A stretch of DNA of 64,000 nt from Dryocosmus kuriphilus (Eukaryota > Arthropoda > Insecta > Hymenoptera > Cynipidae). The notes under the pieces are model-generated. The model saw only the letters and a program-made list of their open reading frames with translations, was not told the DNA's origin and searched no databases. The stretch is from assembly GCA_038277395.1 (NCBI GenBank), contig CM076190.1:246183256-246247255 (forward strand), given 5' to 3'. Every line of letters begins with the position of its first letter. Positions within the stretch are counted from its first letter, which is position 1. The translations under genes were made by a program, and so were the position numbers. Shown one piece after another: positions 43,343-54,540 of the stretch.

Positions 43343-44017
43343 TTAACAAAATTATTATCGCTCTGAGAAATGTTATTCTAAAAAAAAAAGAATGACTGGG
43401 ATAAAAAAAGGAGATATGCAGTGAAATTCAGGGAGAAGGCGAGAAAATTCTGAACAATTTATCTATAGCAATATGATATCAGGTAAAGAACACGAAATTG
43501 ATATTGACTCCGAAATATGTACATAACTTCATTAAAAACCAAAACTAGCAGCCAGCGGCAGTACATTTGAAACTTCAATAACTAACGAGCAGAATTATTC
43601 CATGAAAACTTCAAAAAGACGTGGTACTTCGTAGTACTTTTGAACTGGAAAATATCCAGTATTGAAAACTTAAAAAATGTGCATGTAAACTCTTCTTCCA
43701 CTCTTAATTAATCAAATATTACAAGTTATTTGGTACCTGCAGGTACTTTGAAAATGTTTTTAATGAATTGTAAAAACTTTAAACATTGAAATTCGTACCA
43801 AATTGAATAAAAATTAATCATTTTTTTTTTGTAAAATTTTGATGATGCTGATTGTAAGACATTTTACGATTTGCATAGGCTCTAGAGACATTATTTGTAA
43901 ATCAGAGCTCTTCTCATCTTGTTTCTATCTACAATAACATATGTGCAAAACAATAGTGGTTTCCTTTTAGGCAAATTTTGACCTTGAGTTTTGGCCAAAT
44001 TTCATGAGCTCCTGTCC

Positions 44018-44024
44018 CACTGTG
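44018..44024 (-). other. Transib terminal heptamer, right (CACAGTG)
   Basis: Exact CACAGTG on the minus strand at the element edge. Twenty-three bases further in lies CCAAAACTC, a weak (6/9) match to the RAG nonamer; this last point is suggestive only. Confidence 0.75.
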
Positions 44025-44032
44025 GATTGACT

Positions 44033-45430
44033 CGATACTCTTTCAGAATTTCCCAAAGTTTATCTCTATCCACCTTTTCGAAAGCTTTCTCCAGGTCAAT
44101 GAATGCGCAGAAAACTTTTTTGTCTACCTTCAAACCTTCTTCTGTAATCTTCCGCAAGCAAAATATTTGATTTTCAGCTGATTTCCCTGGCATAGATCCA
44201 CACTGGACCTCTCATATTTTGTATTCAGTTCTTTCCATGACTTTCCATGAGTATTTTCCTAAATACTCTGTCTGGGTTACTAAGTAAGCTGATAGCTCTA
44301 TAGTTATATTAGTCACCCTGATCTCCTATTCCCTTGTAAATTGGAACGATAATCGCCTTTCTCCAATCATTTACAACTTGTCCATTCAGAGCACACATGC
44401 TCATCAATTCGCTCAACCACAAAAACAGAAATTCGTCTTCGTTTTTAAGCCTTTCAGATGTATTTCCATCTATATCTGCAGCTTTACTATTCTTCAGATT
44501 CTTAATAACCGCCTTAATGCTGGACACGTTAATTCCTACTTCCTCAACTTCAAAAGAATTTTTAAATGCACCTTCTTCTTCATCGCAGTTGTTATGCTCT
44601 ATAGCCTCACCTCCATAGAATTTCTCGAAAAAATCTTTCACATAGTCCTCCACTTTGTTTGTATTCCACACCATAGAGCCATCGGCACCTTTAATTCCAA
44701 TCAAATTATTACTACTACTTCCTTTCACAGTTTTCTTTACCCATTTCCAGCACAGCTTCTTATTTCCTTCGAAATCACTTTGCATTTTTCTATCTTCCTC
44801 CGCTTTCATTTTATCCTGGCTTTCCTTGATTACTCTGTTTGATTTTCTTTTTCTCTATAGACGATTCTCTGTCTAGTCCTCTCCTCATTGCAGAGACCTT
44901 AGAGCACCTTTCATACTTCCTACAGTCGCAGTTCTACACCCTTCAGATACATTCTTGAAGATGATATAACGTAATATGGTCCATGCCCCCTCTGCATTTT
45001 TATTGTCTAATTCCTTATTCCAGTTCTTTTTGCTTTGATGTAAATAGACTCTTAGTTTGTCAGGTATTCTATTTGTCTTTCTAGGTTCTGCAACTTCTCT
45101 GCCTTGCTTCGCGATTGTTTTGCTTCCTTAATTTTCCTTTTCCTCCATCCTTGTCCCAGGTCTCTCCTCCGCTACAAGAAAGTCGATCATAGTGCGACTT
45201 AAGCCTCTATTACACGTATGTATGTAGATCATTTTATGACTGAACCAGATATTTGAAATGAAGAAGCCTTTTTCTAAGCATAAGCTAATCAATTTTCCCA
45301 TTTCCATTTGTTTTTGGGTCTCCGTACTTACCGCCTACCCTGTCTGTGCCTTCGCGTTGCAAGCCAACCCAGCCATTCATACCTGCGAGCATATTGATTC
45401 TCTCCCAAGGATAACTATTAGCTAACAGTA
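44033..45430 (-). pseudogene. LINE endonuclease end and N-terminal reverse transcriptase
   Basis: From 45430 downward: ANSYPWERINMLAGMNGWVG (endonuclease GDxNxxVG-type motif), LSRTMIDFLVAEERPG, then linker. The RT part (44809-44309) has KKLCWKWVKKTVKGSSSNNL, DGSMVWNTNKVEDYVKDFFE, KNLKNSKAADIDGNTSERLK and VNDWRKAIIVPIYKGIGDQG. Then GKSAENQIFCLRKITEEGL and FIDLEKAFEKVDRDKLWEIL (44193-44033). It ends at the Transib insertion. Several frameshifts. Confidence 0.83.
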
Positions 45431-48400
45431 AACCTACAGAACTGCCTTTCGCCGATTATGATGAAGCTTTCAAAATTTATAGAACTAGGGAAAATAATCG
45501 ACACATACCTTTTTATATCGGCTAAAAAAGTCAAAAGGGTAGAAATTACCCATCGTATGTAAAGGGTGATCTTCACGGTTCAACTGCAACAAGTCGGGTG
45601 ATTCAAATGTGAGATGCTTTTAAGGGGTCTTCGATGTCGCTGAATTCAAATCTGTGGTTAGAATTACAAAATCCGAAATGACGGGTTCAATATGGCGTAT
45701 GCTTGTAGCACACGAGGAATGGTTTCCTCTTTTCAACTATAATGAGTTGGGTGATTTGGGAGTTAAAATGCTTCTAAAAGGTTTTTGATGTCACTGAATT
45801 CATATCAGACAATGAAGTTGTAATCCAAAAATTCCAAATGTCGAATTCAATATGTGAATATCCCAATGCATTGTTAAAATTATAAAATTCCAAACTATTA
45901 TCAAATTTTTATTCGGCGAAAACGATACCTCATGTCGAGCTTTTAAAGCCCAGCTTCTAAAGACTAAATGCATTCTCCATTCCGTGGCATTTTTTTCCTG
46001 TATATCGGACCATTCTTCCTCGCGATTCCGAAACCCGTCAAAGAACTTCGACAATAATCTGTTCTGAATAAAAGTCCATATACTTTAGAATTATAGATTC
46101 AGTGTTTGAATAACTTTCTCACAGTCAATCAAACACGTTGAATATCCTTTATTCGTAAACATCTCCTCAATATGTCATTAGTTTGACAATAAGTTCCTAT
46201 AACGTGATAAGTGATTATGAATCCTAAGAATATCTTGAAGCTCTTAACAAAAGCTTTCGATGAGTCTCAATAGAATATGGAATCTTTCATATCTGAAAAG
46301 CAAAGGCTTTTGTATAAAGTTAAATATATTGATAAAAGATTCTATCGAAGATTCTTTGTTCATTGCAACTTACGATGCCTTAAGTTTCCAAAATGCAAAT
46401 GATATTTTCGTTCCAGTTTCAATTGAATAAGTTTATGATGACAATTTGTTTGATGTCTAGATGAGTTTGGATTTAAATTCATTCGAAGATACAGGAATCG
46501 ATAATGAAAATAAAAAGAAGGCTGTCGAATATTGGAATTTGGGGAAAAATCACAAATTGACGTTTGAAGCAGTTCAACGGAGGTTCAAACGATTAAATTC
46601 GAAGGGAAAATTATATTGATGGCAAGTACAGATCGCAGGTGATGGAAATCGAGCAGAAATCCTTCAGAAAATATCAGAATATACCACGAATTAGTTTCAG
46701 GAACTTGTTCAAAAATCAATGACAGTTTATGATCTCGATATTCGCAGGTGGGTTTTGAAAGCTCGAGATGAAGTATAGTTGTCGCCCAATTTGTTCAAAG
46801 CTTCTTCAAAATGAGTTCACGTGTTAAACAAAACCACAGAATTGTTTCCAGAAGAATAAACATGTTTGTGACATAAAAATTGATTATCGATAAAGGAAAA
46901 CTGAAAACAGGAGCCAATGAATTTGTTAAAAAAGTGCAGAATGACATTTCATTAGTTGGCGAAGAGAACATTTTAACTCCGGTCAATCAGCTTTTAATCT
47001 CCAAATGCACGCGGAACGAACCCTGTCATTGAAAGGACAAGAAGTAGTTGAAGGATTGGCACTGCTTATAAATTCTATGCCTCACAGCTACACTATATAG
47101 CAGCTGATCAGTGCAAGTGGTGTTTTGCTATCACCCTTTTTGATTCTATTACAAGAAAAAGAGGAGAAATTCGGCACTTGAGTATAAAAAAATCTCTTCA
47201 AGTCTGACAATGTCCTCGTTTTAACTCTCAAAATTATGACAGCTGGCCTCTGGCCTAGCGAGAACATGGTTTCAAGAAGTATCTCTCCCATCATACAGCG
47301 AAAAGGGTGTTCTTTTGCTAGATTCGTGGAGTTGTCAAAATGAGAAGACTTGCAAACCAATCGTGGAATCGAGGGAATATTTGAAAATTCACACTATTCC
47401 CGCAGAAATAACAGGAATGATTCAACCGCTTGATATCTTCTACTTCAGGCCTTGGAAGAATTTCATCAGAAACCTTTCTGACATAGTGATCCTTTAAAAT
47501 GACGATATAATTTTACACCACCTTAATAATATCATCAAGCTCCAATCTCTGATCCATCATCGGTTCGCTTCCCCTCGATTCATAAATCTCATCAAGTACA
47601 TTTAGTTCAAAAGTTGCTACTTGCAAGAGAGACCACTCGAGTTTAAGAGTCCAGTAGATTACTGCTTCAAAAATTGTGAGCCAATGTGCGACTTGTGCAG
47701 TGAAGCAGCCGTGGTAAGGTGTGCATGTTGCACAAAATTGTTATGCATGACGAAATTGTGTTATGATTATCACTGCTGCAAAAGTTACTGCCAGTGAATA
47801 TGACGAATTCGGCTGATGGTAAGCATTCGGAGAATGAAAAATGTCCTAAAAATACAAATATAATTAAAATGAAAATAAATTTGAAAAACGATTAACTAAA
47901 AAATCATAACAAATTATTTCTAAAAAACAAGGGAATAGGTACTCACCACCTCGTCATTGGCTACTCCTGTGTTCGCCAGAGAGCGAGATGAGAATCCACC
48001 GATAGCAATGACGTAATAATTTGGAATTACGTAATTTTAACCATGCATTTGAATATTTTCATATTCAATCCGACGTTTGGAATTTTGTGATTACAACTTC
48101 ATTGTCAGATATGGATTCAGCGACATCAAAAACGCTTTAGAAGCATTTTAACTCCCCAATCACCCGACTCATTATAGCTAAAAAGAGGAAACCATCCCTC
48201 GTGTGCGAAAAGCAGACGCCATATTGAACCCATCATTTCGAATCTTGTAATGCCAACCACAGATTTGAATCCAGCGGCATCGAAAGCACCTCAAAAGCAT
48301 CTCACCTTTTTGAATCACCGGCTTGTTCCAGTTGATATATGAAGACCACCCTTCATATACGATGGGTATTTTCTACCTTTAGAATTGTTTCTCAACCGAT

Positions 48401-48486
48401 ATAAGAGAATACGTGTCGATTATTTTCCCAAGTTCTACAAATTTGTAAGTTTTCATCAAAATCGGCGAGAGACAGTTCCGAAGATT
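45431..48486 (+). mobile_element. DDE_1/pogo-like transposon with ~480-bp inverted repeats
   Basis: Terminal inverted repeats (about 45431-45920 and 47995-48486) share GAACTG(C/T)CT, CGCCGAT, GGGAAAATAATCGACAC, TACCCATCGTAT, GGTTCAATATGGCGT and TGACATCAAAAAC-type blocks. TA lies at 45429-45430 and 48487-48488. Length ~3.06 kb. It splits the endonuclease of the minus-strand LINE exactly between NNILK and the LLANSYPWERINMLAG block. Confidence 0.85.
46440..47797 (+). pseudogene. DDE_1-type transposase with Cys-rich C-terminus, decayed
   Basis: The N-terminal DNA-binding region reads NENKKKAVEYWNLGKNHKLT and FEAVQRRFKRLNSKGKL; then YDLDIRRWVLKARDEV and NRIVSRRINMFVT-like helix-turn-helix. A catalytic stretch in shifted frames includes KTGANEFVKKVQNDISLVGE. 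LLLDSWSCQNEKTC (about 47316-47358) holds a catalytic Asp, and IPAEITGMIQPLDIFYFRPW (about 47397-47458) the next motif. It ends with a Cys-rich tail, MCDLCSEAAVVRCACC then KLLCMTKLCYDYHCC, and a stop at about 47797. There are many stops. Family-level call is DDE_1 (pogo-like, Tc1/mariner superfamily); closer placement is uncertain. Confidence 0.7.
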
Positions 48487-48990
48487 TATTTTAAGATATT
48501 ATTCAACGACTCCCGGAAGGCATCCTTTACTTCACTGCTTTCGCCATCAACTCGAGCATAGCATGCTATAATATGTAAATAGTCTTCTGACTCCCACTTT
48601 CATTCTAACCCACAATAATCTTGGAAATACAAATTTATACTTCTTGATATGTTGTTTTGTTTTATCATTCATAATCAATCCCACGCCTTGGTTATCTCAC
48701 TAATCATTTCTTGACCAAGGCGCGATTCCGCTGTTTTCGGTATTCGCTATTTCGCATTCTTTATTCTTTGTTTCAGGTTAACATAAGATATTTAATTCTT
48801 TCATAAGCACCGTTTTGAACAATTCTCCTACTCTTTAATCATTCACACCTCGAGCATTCCAAACACCCGGTCTTCATTCACCGCCCTAAACGATTCCGCG
48901 GGCATGCCTTTTATTAATAGAATCATCAATCCAATCATCCGAGGCTAAATGATTGTTTATATTATTCATTGCGTAAAATTTGCGCCCAAC
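48487..48990 (-). pseudogene. LINE endonuclease, N-terminal piece
   Basis: Starts PGVWNARGVND (about 48870-48840), then ELFKTVLMKELNIL, a diverged catalytic-Glu block (PETKNKECEIANTEN), and HIIACYARVDGESSEVKDAF with RESLNNILK at 48490-48530. It is followed directly by the DDE_1 element's end. Confidence 0.7.
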
Positions 48991-50405
48991 TACTAACTAC
49001 AAGCGAAGAATGTATTCCACAATTGTAAGTTATTGTCCAAAATATATAGCAAATTCGTCATAATGCTGCATGCGCAGTCAGGACGTCAGTCCCACACCAG
49101 AAAACTTCCGTCATTGGAAAGGAGAGAGGAGATGAAAGGATGTGAAGGCGAAAGAGAGGAGGTCAGATACAAGGCAGTCTTCATTGTTTGACAATACTGA
49201 GGAGGGGACCAGCCTTCTGCGATTGAGTCATTAAGCTGGAAAAGACAACCGATTAAAATAATATCCAACACTTCGCAGAAGTTCCGAAATCTCAAGAATA
49301 TCTGTAAAATTGGAAAACATTACAGGTATCAAAAAATTGTTTCGAAATTCCGAAAATTACACAATATATATCATACGTATGACATTATATTACATATCTT
49401 TCAAAAGGTTCACATTTTGTACATTATATAATATAATATCATATAATATTAATATTTAGGCATGTTTTTTTCTACAGAATCTTCCGTCAGAGTATTCTTT
49501 TTTGTAGCTAAGGCTAGTAGTATGGAATCTTCCGTGCTTCTACCTTACGAATATTACGCAAAAATATTGCCATTAGTACTAACCGTAATTTTCTTCTTAT
49601 TTTGTTCTTTTAAACGGATCAAAGACATGAAAACATTTTTGTTCAAAAATTTCCGTGAAATTAGCTAATAATTGGGTATATGACATTTTTCAACTGAATT
49701 ATTTCAAAAACCCCCCGTCATAAAGGGATTTTATTTTCCAATTCGCATTCAGAAAATAAAAATTTACGGGAAATATTACTTCTCACGTTTTTACAATTTT
49801 CATATGAAAAACCTTTACTTCTGAAAACTAAGAGTTTTGAAATTATAAGCACTCGAAATTAGAAGTTGTTAAACTAAACAGGTAAGGTTTGGGTACATTT
49901 GCATTGAAAGTTTATACAATTACGCGATAAAGCCGCAAATGTTAAAGTTACCTTAATGAACTAGTCAAAAATACTTGGCTTTAAAGGCGAAGGTTCTTCA
50001 AGCAAAACTGCTACTTTCAAATCCTGCATTCAAATTCAGCAACAAAAATTTTAGAGCCCGTTAAAAGATCATAAATTACGAAGATACAATCAATATTGGG
50101 AAGAGGTAGAGCTACAAAAAAAGTTCCGGATTCCTCCGATATAGAGAAGGCTTCTTCACAATCTAGACATGTTCAAGTACAGATTAGAACAAAAATTATT
50201 TGCCCTTAGCTACCCGTCTCGTCATAAACAGTATAGACAGTTATGAAATGTAGGATCCGAAGAGCGAGTTACTCAACTGTCTCAATACCTATATTATATG
50301 GCCCCACTTCAAATCTCGTTTATTTCGAGGCCTGTCACATTATAAATGTTCACTATACATGAGTTCCGTTCCAATCAAATGTCATGATATTCAATATCGT
50401 GTGTG
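48991..50405. other. AT-rich stretch, no gene recognised
   Basis: May include the 5' leader of the minus-strand LINE (about 49000-49300). A very AT-rich patch lies at 49380-49455. A 68-codon plus-strand frame (49462..49668) has a hydrophobic segment (LPLVLTVIFFLFCSF), but nothing else supports it as a gene. Confidence 0.4.
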
Positions 50406-50407
50406 AG

Positions 50408-52072
50408 TGTAAGTGGACCAATACTAAGTGGGAAATTTTCCTTCGACATAGTTATGAACTCAATGAGGACAATATATCTTTAATTCTCGAAAGTTTGACC
50501 GAGATATTGATGCCCCATTTTAACAAGAAATTGAAGGAATTTTGTTAGGTTAGGGAGAAGTTTAAGAAAAAATTCATTAACTGGATGGATCATGAATATA
50601 TTTTTAACGTAGATGATAATGATCTCGAACCAGTTGCTAGAGGAAGTGTTGCGAGACCTAGCAAAGCTTTTGATGAGTGTCGGGAGAGAAGCAGAACAAG
50701 CAAAATACGCAGCCTTGAAGCATCATATCCACGAAGAATGATAAATGCAGCTGCGTCACATGAACACCACGATAAATCCCAAGCTTTATCAGCCGATCAG
50801 GCGTTGCCGATATTTCCTTAAGGCAACCTGACTAAATACCAGTATAAGGTGTTAGAAAAGCGACAAAAGTCCTTGCTGTCGGATATTTCTCACTTACAAA
50901 AACATCATCCTTACAAAAAAAACCATGCTACTCCGATGATTTATCAATTAATTAAACATCCGCAATGGTCCGTCAGCAACATTTGCTTGACAATACTGCT
51001 AAAAGGATTTTAGAAATGAAGCCTGCAGAGGAACTGGACGAATTAAATAACGAACAATTGCCATTGACGACAAAATCGGGATTTGATGGTGCTTCTGGCC
51101 AAAATGAACTTGCTCAAAAGTATTCGAGCGAAAATGACATTAATGTAACTCAAATATATTTATGAGTTCTATTGTTCCTCTTAAGCTCACGGGTAATGAT
51201 GATCAAACTGTTTTTATTTGGGACAATCCTCGACCTTCATCAACTCGAGACAGCAGATCATTAAGATACTCTTATGAAAGAGAGACCCTTGATTTGCTGC
51301 GTGTTGAAGAAGCACGGGTGGAAGATGGAACACAGGTGTTGGATGCGACCAAAGAGGGGATTGCATCTAATGCTATCTGTATTCGACACTAACCTGTTGG
51401 GGACAATGTTGTACGGCAAAGTAGCGCAAGCCATCACAAGTAAGAATTTTGCAAGCGCCTGCTACATTTGTGGTGCTCCACCCTCGGAAATGAGTGACTT
51501 GACCAAGATCCGACTTAAACCTCCTAATAAGGATGCTCTTAAATTTGATATTTCGCCATTGCACGCTAGAAACGATTGCGTGGAATGCATTCTTTACATT
51601 GCCTACAACAAGAATTTTTAAAAATGGAGGACTACAGAAGACACACGCGACATGGAGCAAAACGAAAGGAAGCGTATCCAACAACAATTCCATCAGGGAG
51701 TCGGGATCAGAGTAGATTTCTTCTAACAGGTCTGTGGCTCACCGAAAAATGGCAACATTGCCGGACGTTTTTTCAGAGATTACAAGGTCACCCGTAAAAT
51801 AATGATAGTCGATTAAACTCCAAATCAGCGATTGGCTACCATCCTGGAGGTTATAAACAGCAATTCAATGATCGGTTTGAAAAAATTTCGCTCTTTCGCA
51901 CAAAAACAGTCAAGATTGCCGTTTAGAAGTACTCTTGTTACTACATGCCCTCCACGGTGAACAAGGTTTTGTTAAATGTTCCTGAAATAGTGACTTCGGA
52001 CTCATTAATCACAAACATGAGGCCCGAGCTAAACAAAAAACACCTTCCAGTAAGTGATGAAGCTATGTAAAA
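50408..52072 (+). pseudogene. Transib/RAG1-like transposase, second copy, decayed
   Basis: The plus-strand N-terminal part includes ELNEDNISLILESLTEILMP and RPSKAFDECRERSRTSKIRS (about 50663-50720). TTKSGFDGASGQNELAQKY (about 51070-51125) carries the first catalytic Asp; SSIVPLKLTGNDDQTVFIWD and SSTRDSRSLRYSYERET follow. The zinc-knuckle block is YICGAPPSEMSDLTKIRLKP and the second acidic region FDISPLHARNDCVECILYIA (to about 51608). After frame changes, TGNMATLPDVF and CYYMPSTVNKVLLNVPEIV (about 51935-51990) cover part of the C-terminal third missing in the other copy. Many stops and shifts. No CACAGTG-type ends were found by eye. Confidence 0.8.
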
Positions 52073-52980
52073 GCTGTTGATGCAAATAATATATTTGAAT
52101 TTTAAATTGAAAATATCCTGTCACTTCATTTAAAGAATCGCTGGTCTTTTGAATTTTCTATTAAAATAACGTGTTCGGTAAAAAAGAAAATGTTCGGGAA
52201 AAAAAGTAACAAACAGAACACAAAACTGTAGTTTCTTGTTTATTGATTATTAACCCCCTACGTTTCTTAAACGCTATTTTATGAGGGATTAGGAAAACCG
52301 GTTCTCGTAGACACGAAAATGAATTTAAAAGAGGTCCCGTTTTCCAGAGAATGCATGTGAGAGTTTTGAAAATGGTTTTTCGATTTTGTACCAAAGGACC
52401 ACGTACTAAATACATAAAAATGGCTCTCCGTGAAATTGGCTCAAATTTTGCCATTTTAAAAACATCTTTTCATTCCGAACAAAATATATTAGGGCGAAAA
52501 CTTAATCATATGCGCCGTTTTGAAGCTACAGAGCGACAAAGGTTGATAGTAAACCGTTTAAGGACACACACCACGCATAAGGGAGAAATACATAATGCAT
52601 GTAACTACGTATATGTACGTTGTACATAAGTGTGCAAAAATGTGAGCGGGCAGGTGCAAGCCTGAGTGATTGAGTGATTGATTGACTGAGTGATTGACTG
52701 ACTGAGTAACAGAGAGAAAGAGAGAGCAAATGACTAAATCAGTCATGTAAATACTGAATATAATAAAGTGAGTGAGTGAGCTTCATGAAATAAGCCATAC
52801 ATGAATACTACTGCAAATGCATGAATACTCTTGAAGTCAACAGGTTTCAAAGAAAAATAAATATATTTAGTTGTTTTACGGATGACATTTGGTATGCGCT
52901 CATTAACTTAATGTTTTGCGTTTAGCCAATCTTCCTTTATGAGTAAAACTTATCCTTATTTTGTGTTAATTTGTGTTAAT
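52073..52980. other. Spacer with a GAGT/GATT-rich low-complexity tract
   Basis: No gene. 52663-52735 consists of TGAGTGATTGAG-type repeats (TGAGTGATTGACTGACTGAG and similar); AGTGAGTGAGTGAG recurs at about 52769. The tract is the complement-type counterpart of the CACTC-rich tract at 54541-54910. Confidence 0.75.
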
Positions 52981-54470
52981 TGTATGTAGATTGTAGGGTA
53001 AACATTTTTCTTTTTCGTAAAATTTATGTTCCGGAAAATGTTAGAAGTTTTGTACATCACTTGGACGAAAAGGGATGCTTCCCGAGACTAATACTGGATG
53101 GTCTCAGATCAGCCAATCGAACATATCTAGTAAAAGGAAAAGAGTTACAGTTATTCTTGCAACAACTAAGGCATGTGGCCAGTAATCGAAATCAGTTTTA
53201 GGATGAGAGTTGTTTCACTGATGACGAATTCAAATGTACTTCGCCAAATAGCAAAGAGCATTTCTCACTTATTTTTACATACTGTGATCCTGTAGCTCAC
53301 GAGGGAGGTTCACAGATGCATTTACAGAAAAGACTTATTGATCTTTTTATGCAAGCTAATGCAAGGTTTATCGGATGACTTTTTAAACGTCATGTTTTAG
53401 TACCCAAGTAGAGCCGTCGTCAGCTTGTTTATAGGGAAAGTGAGACAATCCTTGCACCATAGGTTTGTTCCTGAGAAAGTCGGATTCAGAGCAATACCAA
53501 GACAAGTATACATCGAACGATACGTGACGGAATTTGCAAATGAACTCTATAATCTAGAGCTGCAGCCACCAAGAGCCATTGCTGCAGTGGATTGTACCGA
53601 TTCCTACACACAGAAAGGTAACAATTTTCGTATTTTGAGAAAGTCGTTCTCTCAGCACGAACATCGACATTTGATTATACCCACTATGATCGTTGACCCA
53701 GACGTCTTTATATTGTCTGTATTAGGACCATACTTTTCGGATAGTCATAATAATGATGCAGCGATTTTGGAAAGAGAGTACGAAAGGGAGGCTAATGCTA
53801 TGTGGAGGTGGTTTCAAAATGGAGATATTTTCTTGATTGACAAAGCATATAGGTATGTCGTGCCATGGCTAGAACGTGCTGGAATCACTTACTGGTTGCT
53901 GGCATTGATCCAGAGTAGAAAACAGCGATTATCAACTGAAGAAGCCAACATGTCTCGTAAGTTCACAAAGAATAGATGGATCGTTGAGGCTAGAAACGGA
54001 AATTTCCGCTCCAGATTCAAATTCTTCTGAGGAACCATTATCATGCCTCATCTTCATCACCTTCACGAATATTATTCAACAATATTTGCGAGATCTTACC
54101 ATTGATATTTATCAGGTAAATCTTACTCCTTCATACATCCAAGATAAACTACATAGATATGGAGGAGAAGAAATTGAAGTTCATATGGACATGACCATCC
54201 CTGGGCTAATAAGATTGAGTCAGTATTCTCGATTTCGCCGTGAAACGACGCATCAAATCTTGATTTCACACCATGTACACGATGAAGGAGAAATAGAAGA
54301 GGTAATTTCTAATCAGAGTTTCCTACTGTACCTGTCAATCAGAAGCCAGGTTCTTGGGCACCTATGCACACGTCACCTGCATCCTATGGTACTTAGGGTA
54401 CACTCGACAACAACCAAACGTAAATTATCCGGACAGCAGATTGCTGAACATTATTAATGAGGCGAAATAG
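52981..54470 (+). pseudogene. DDE_Tnp_4 transposase with SWIM-type zinc finger, decayed
   Basis: N-terminal domain: VPENVRSFVHHLDEKGCFPR and LVKGKELQLFLQQLRHVASN (53030-53190). The catalytic frame (53425..54030) has AAVDCTDSYTQK (first Asp), VDPDVFILSVLGPYFSDSHN with NNDAAIL, and GDIFLIDKAYR (next Asp). ANMSRKFTKNRWIVEARNGN carries the Glu. Further on, YQVNLTPSYIQDKLHRYGGE lies in a shifted frame (from 53984). Near 54325-54400 a third frame reads CTCQSEARFLGTYAHVTCIL, a SWIM-like C-x-C...H motif with one Cys lost. The type is common in arthropods (Harbinger/ISL2EU-related DDE). Frameshifts near 53210-53420, 54000 and 54310 inactivate it. Confidence 0.78.
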
Positions 54471-54540
54471 CAATCTTGATAAAAGTCTAAAAAACAGTGA
54501 GTTTACAGATTTTGCATCTTTATTCACAAAGATATGAAAA

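Larger units (their letters stand above)
41649..44024 (-). mobile_element. Transib-family DNA transposon (internally deleted)
   Basis: Inverted ends: right end, minus strand, CACAGTGGGACAGGAGCTCAT; left end, plus strand, TACAGTGAGACAGAAGCTCAT; both then TTTGGCCAA. Flanking pentamers are CATTG (41644-41648) and GATTG (44025-44029), a 5-bp target duplication with one mismatch. The CACAGTG terminus and 5-bp duplication are defining features of Transib, the superfamily from which RAG1 and V(D)J signal heptamers descend. The interior encodes a Transib/RAG1-like transposase lacking its C-terminal third. Inserted in the reverse transcriptase frame of the minus-strand LINE. Confidence 0.85.
39440..48990 (-). 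mobile_element. LINE (RTE/CFDP2-like) in four pieces
   Basis: Minus-strand pieces at about 48990-48487 and 45430-44030 (endonuclease, then N-terminal reverse transcriptase), 41648-40874 (reverse transcriptase core to C-terminus) and 39540-39440 (C-terminal tail) read in order when three DNA transposons are removed. Motifs: VWNARGVND (start), GMNGWVGLQREG, NNLKNSKAADIDGN-like RT entry, CAFIDLEKAFEKVDRDKLW, SWLFNVYMDKC, FADDEALTAES, LYGSEAWTCQEKDRSKVNAV and YLGKVNGQAPRHRPRKEWW. All pieces carry stops or shifts. Confidence 0.85.

Noticed and set aside
49462..49668. Single-pass membrane peptide
   Set aside because: Hydrophobic run is expected from T-rich DNA; no other support.
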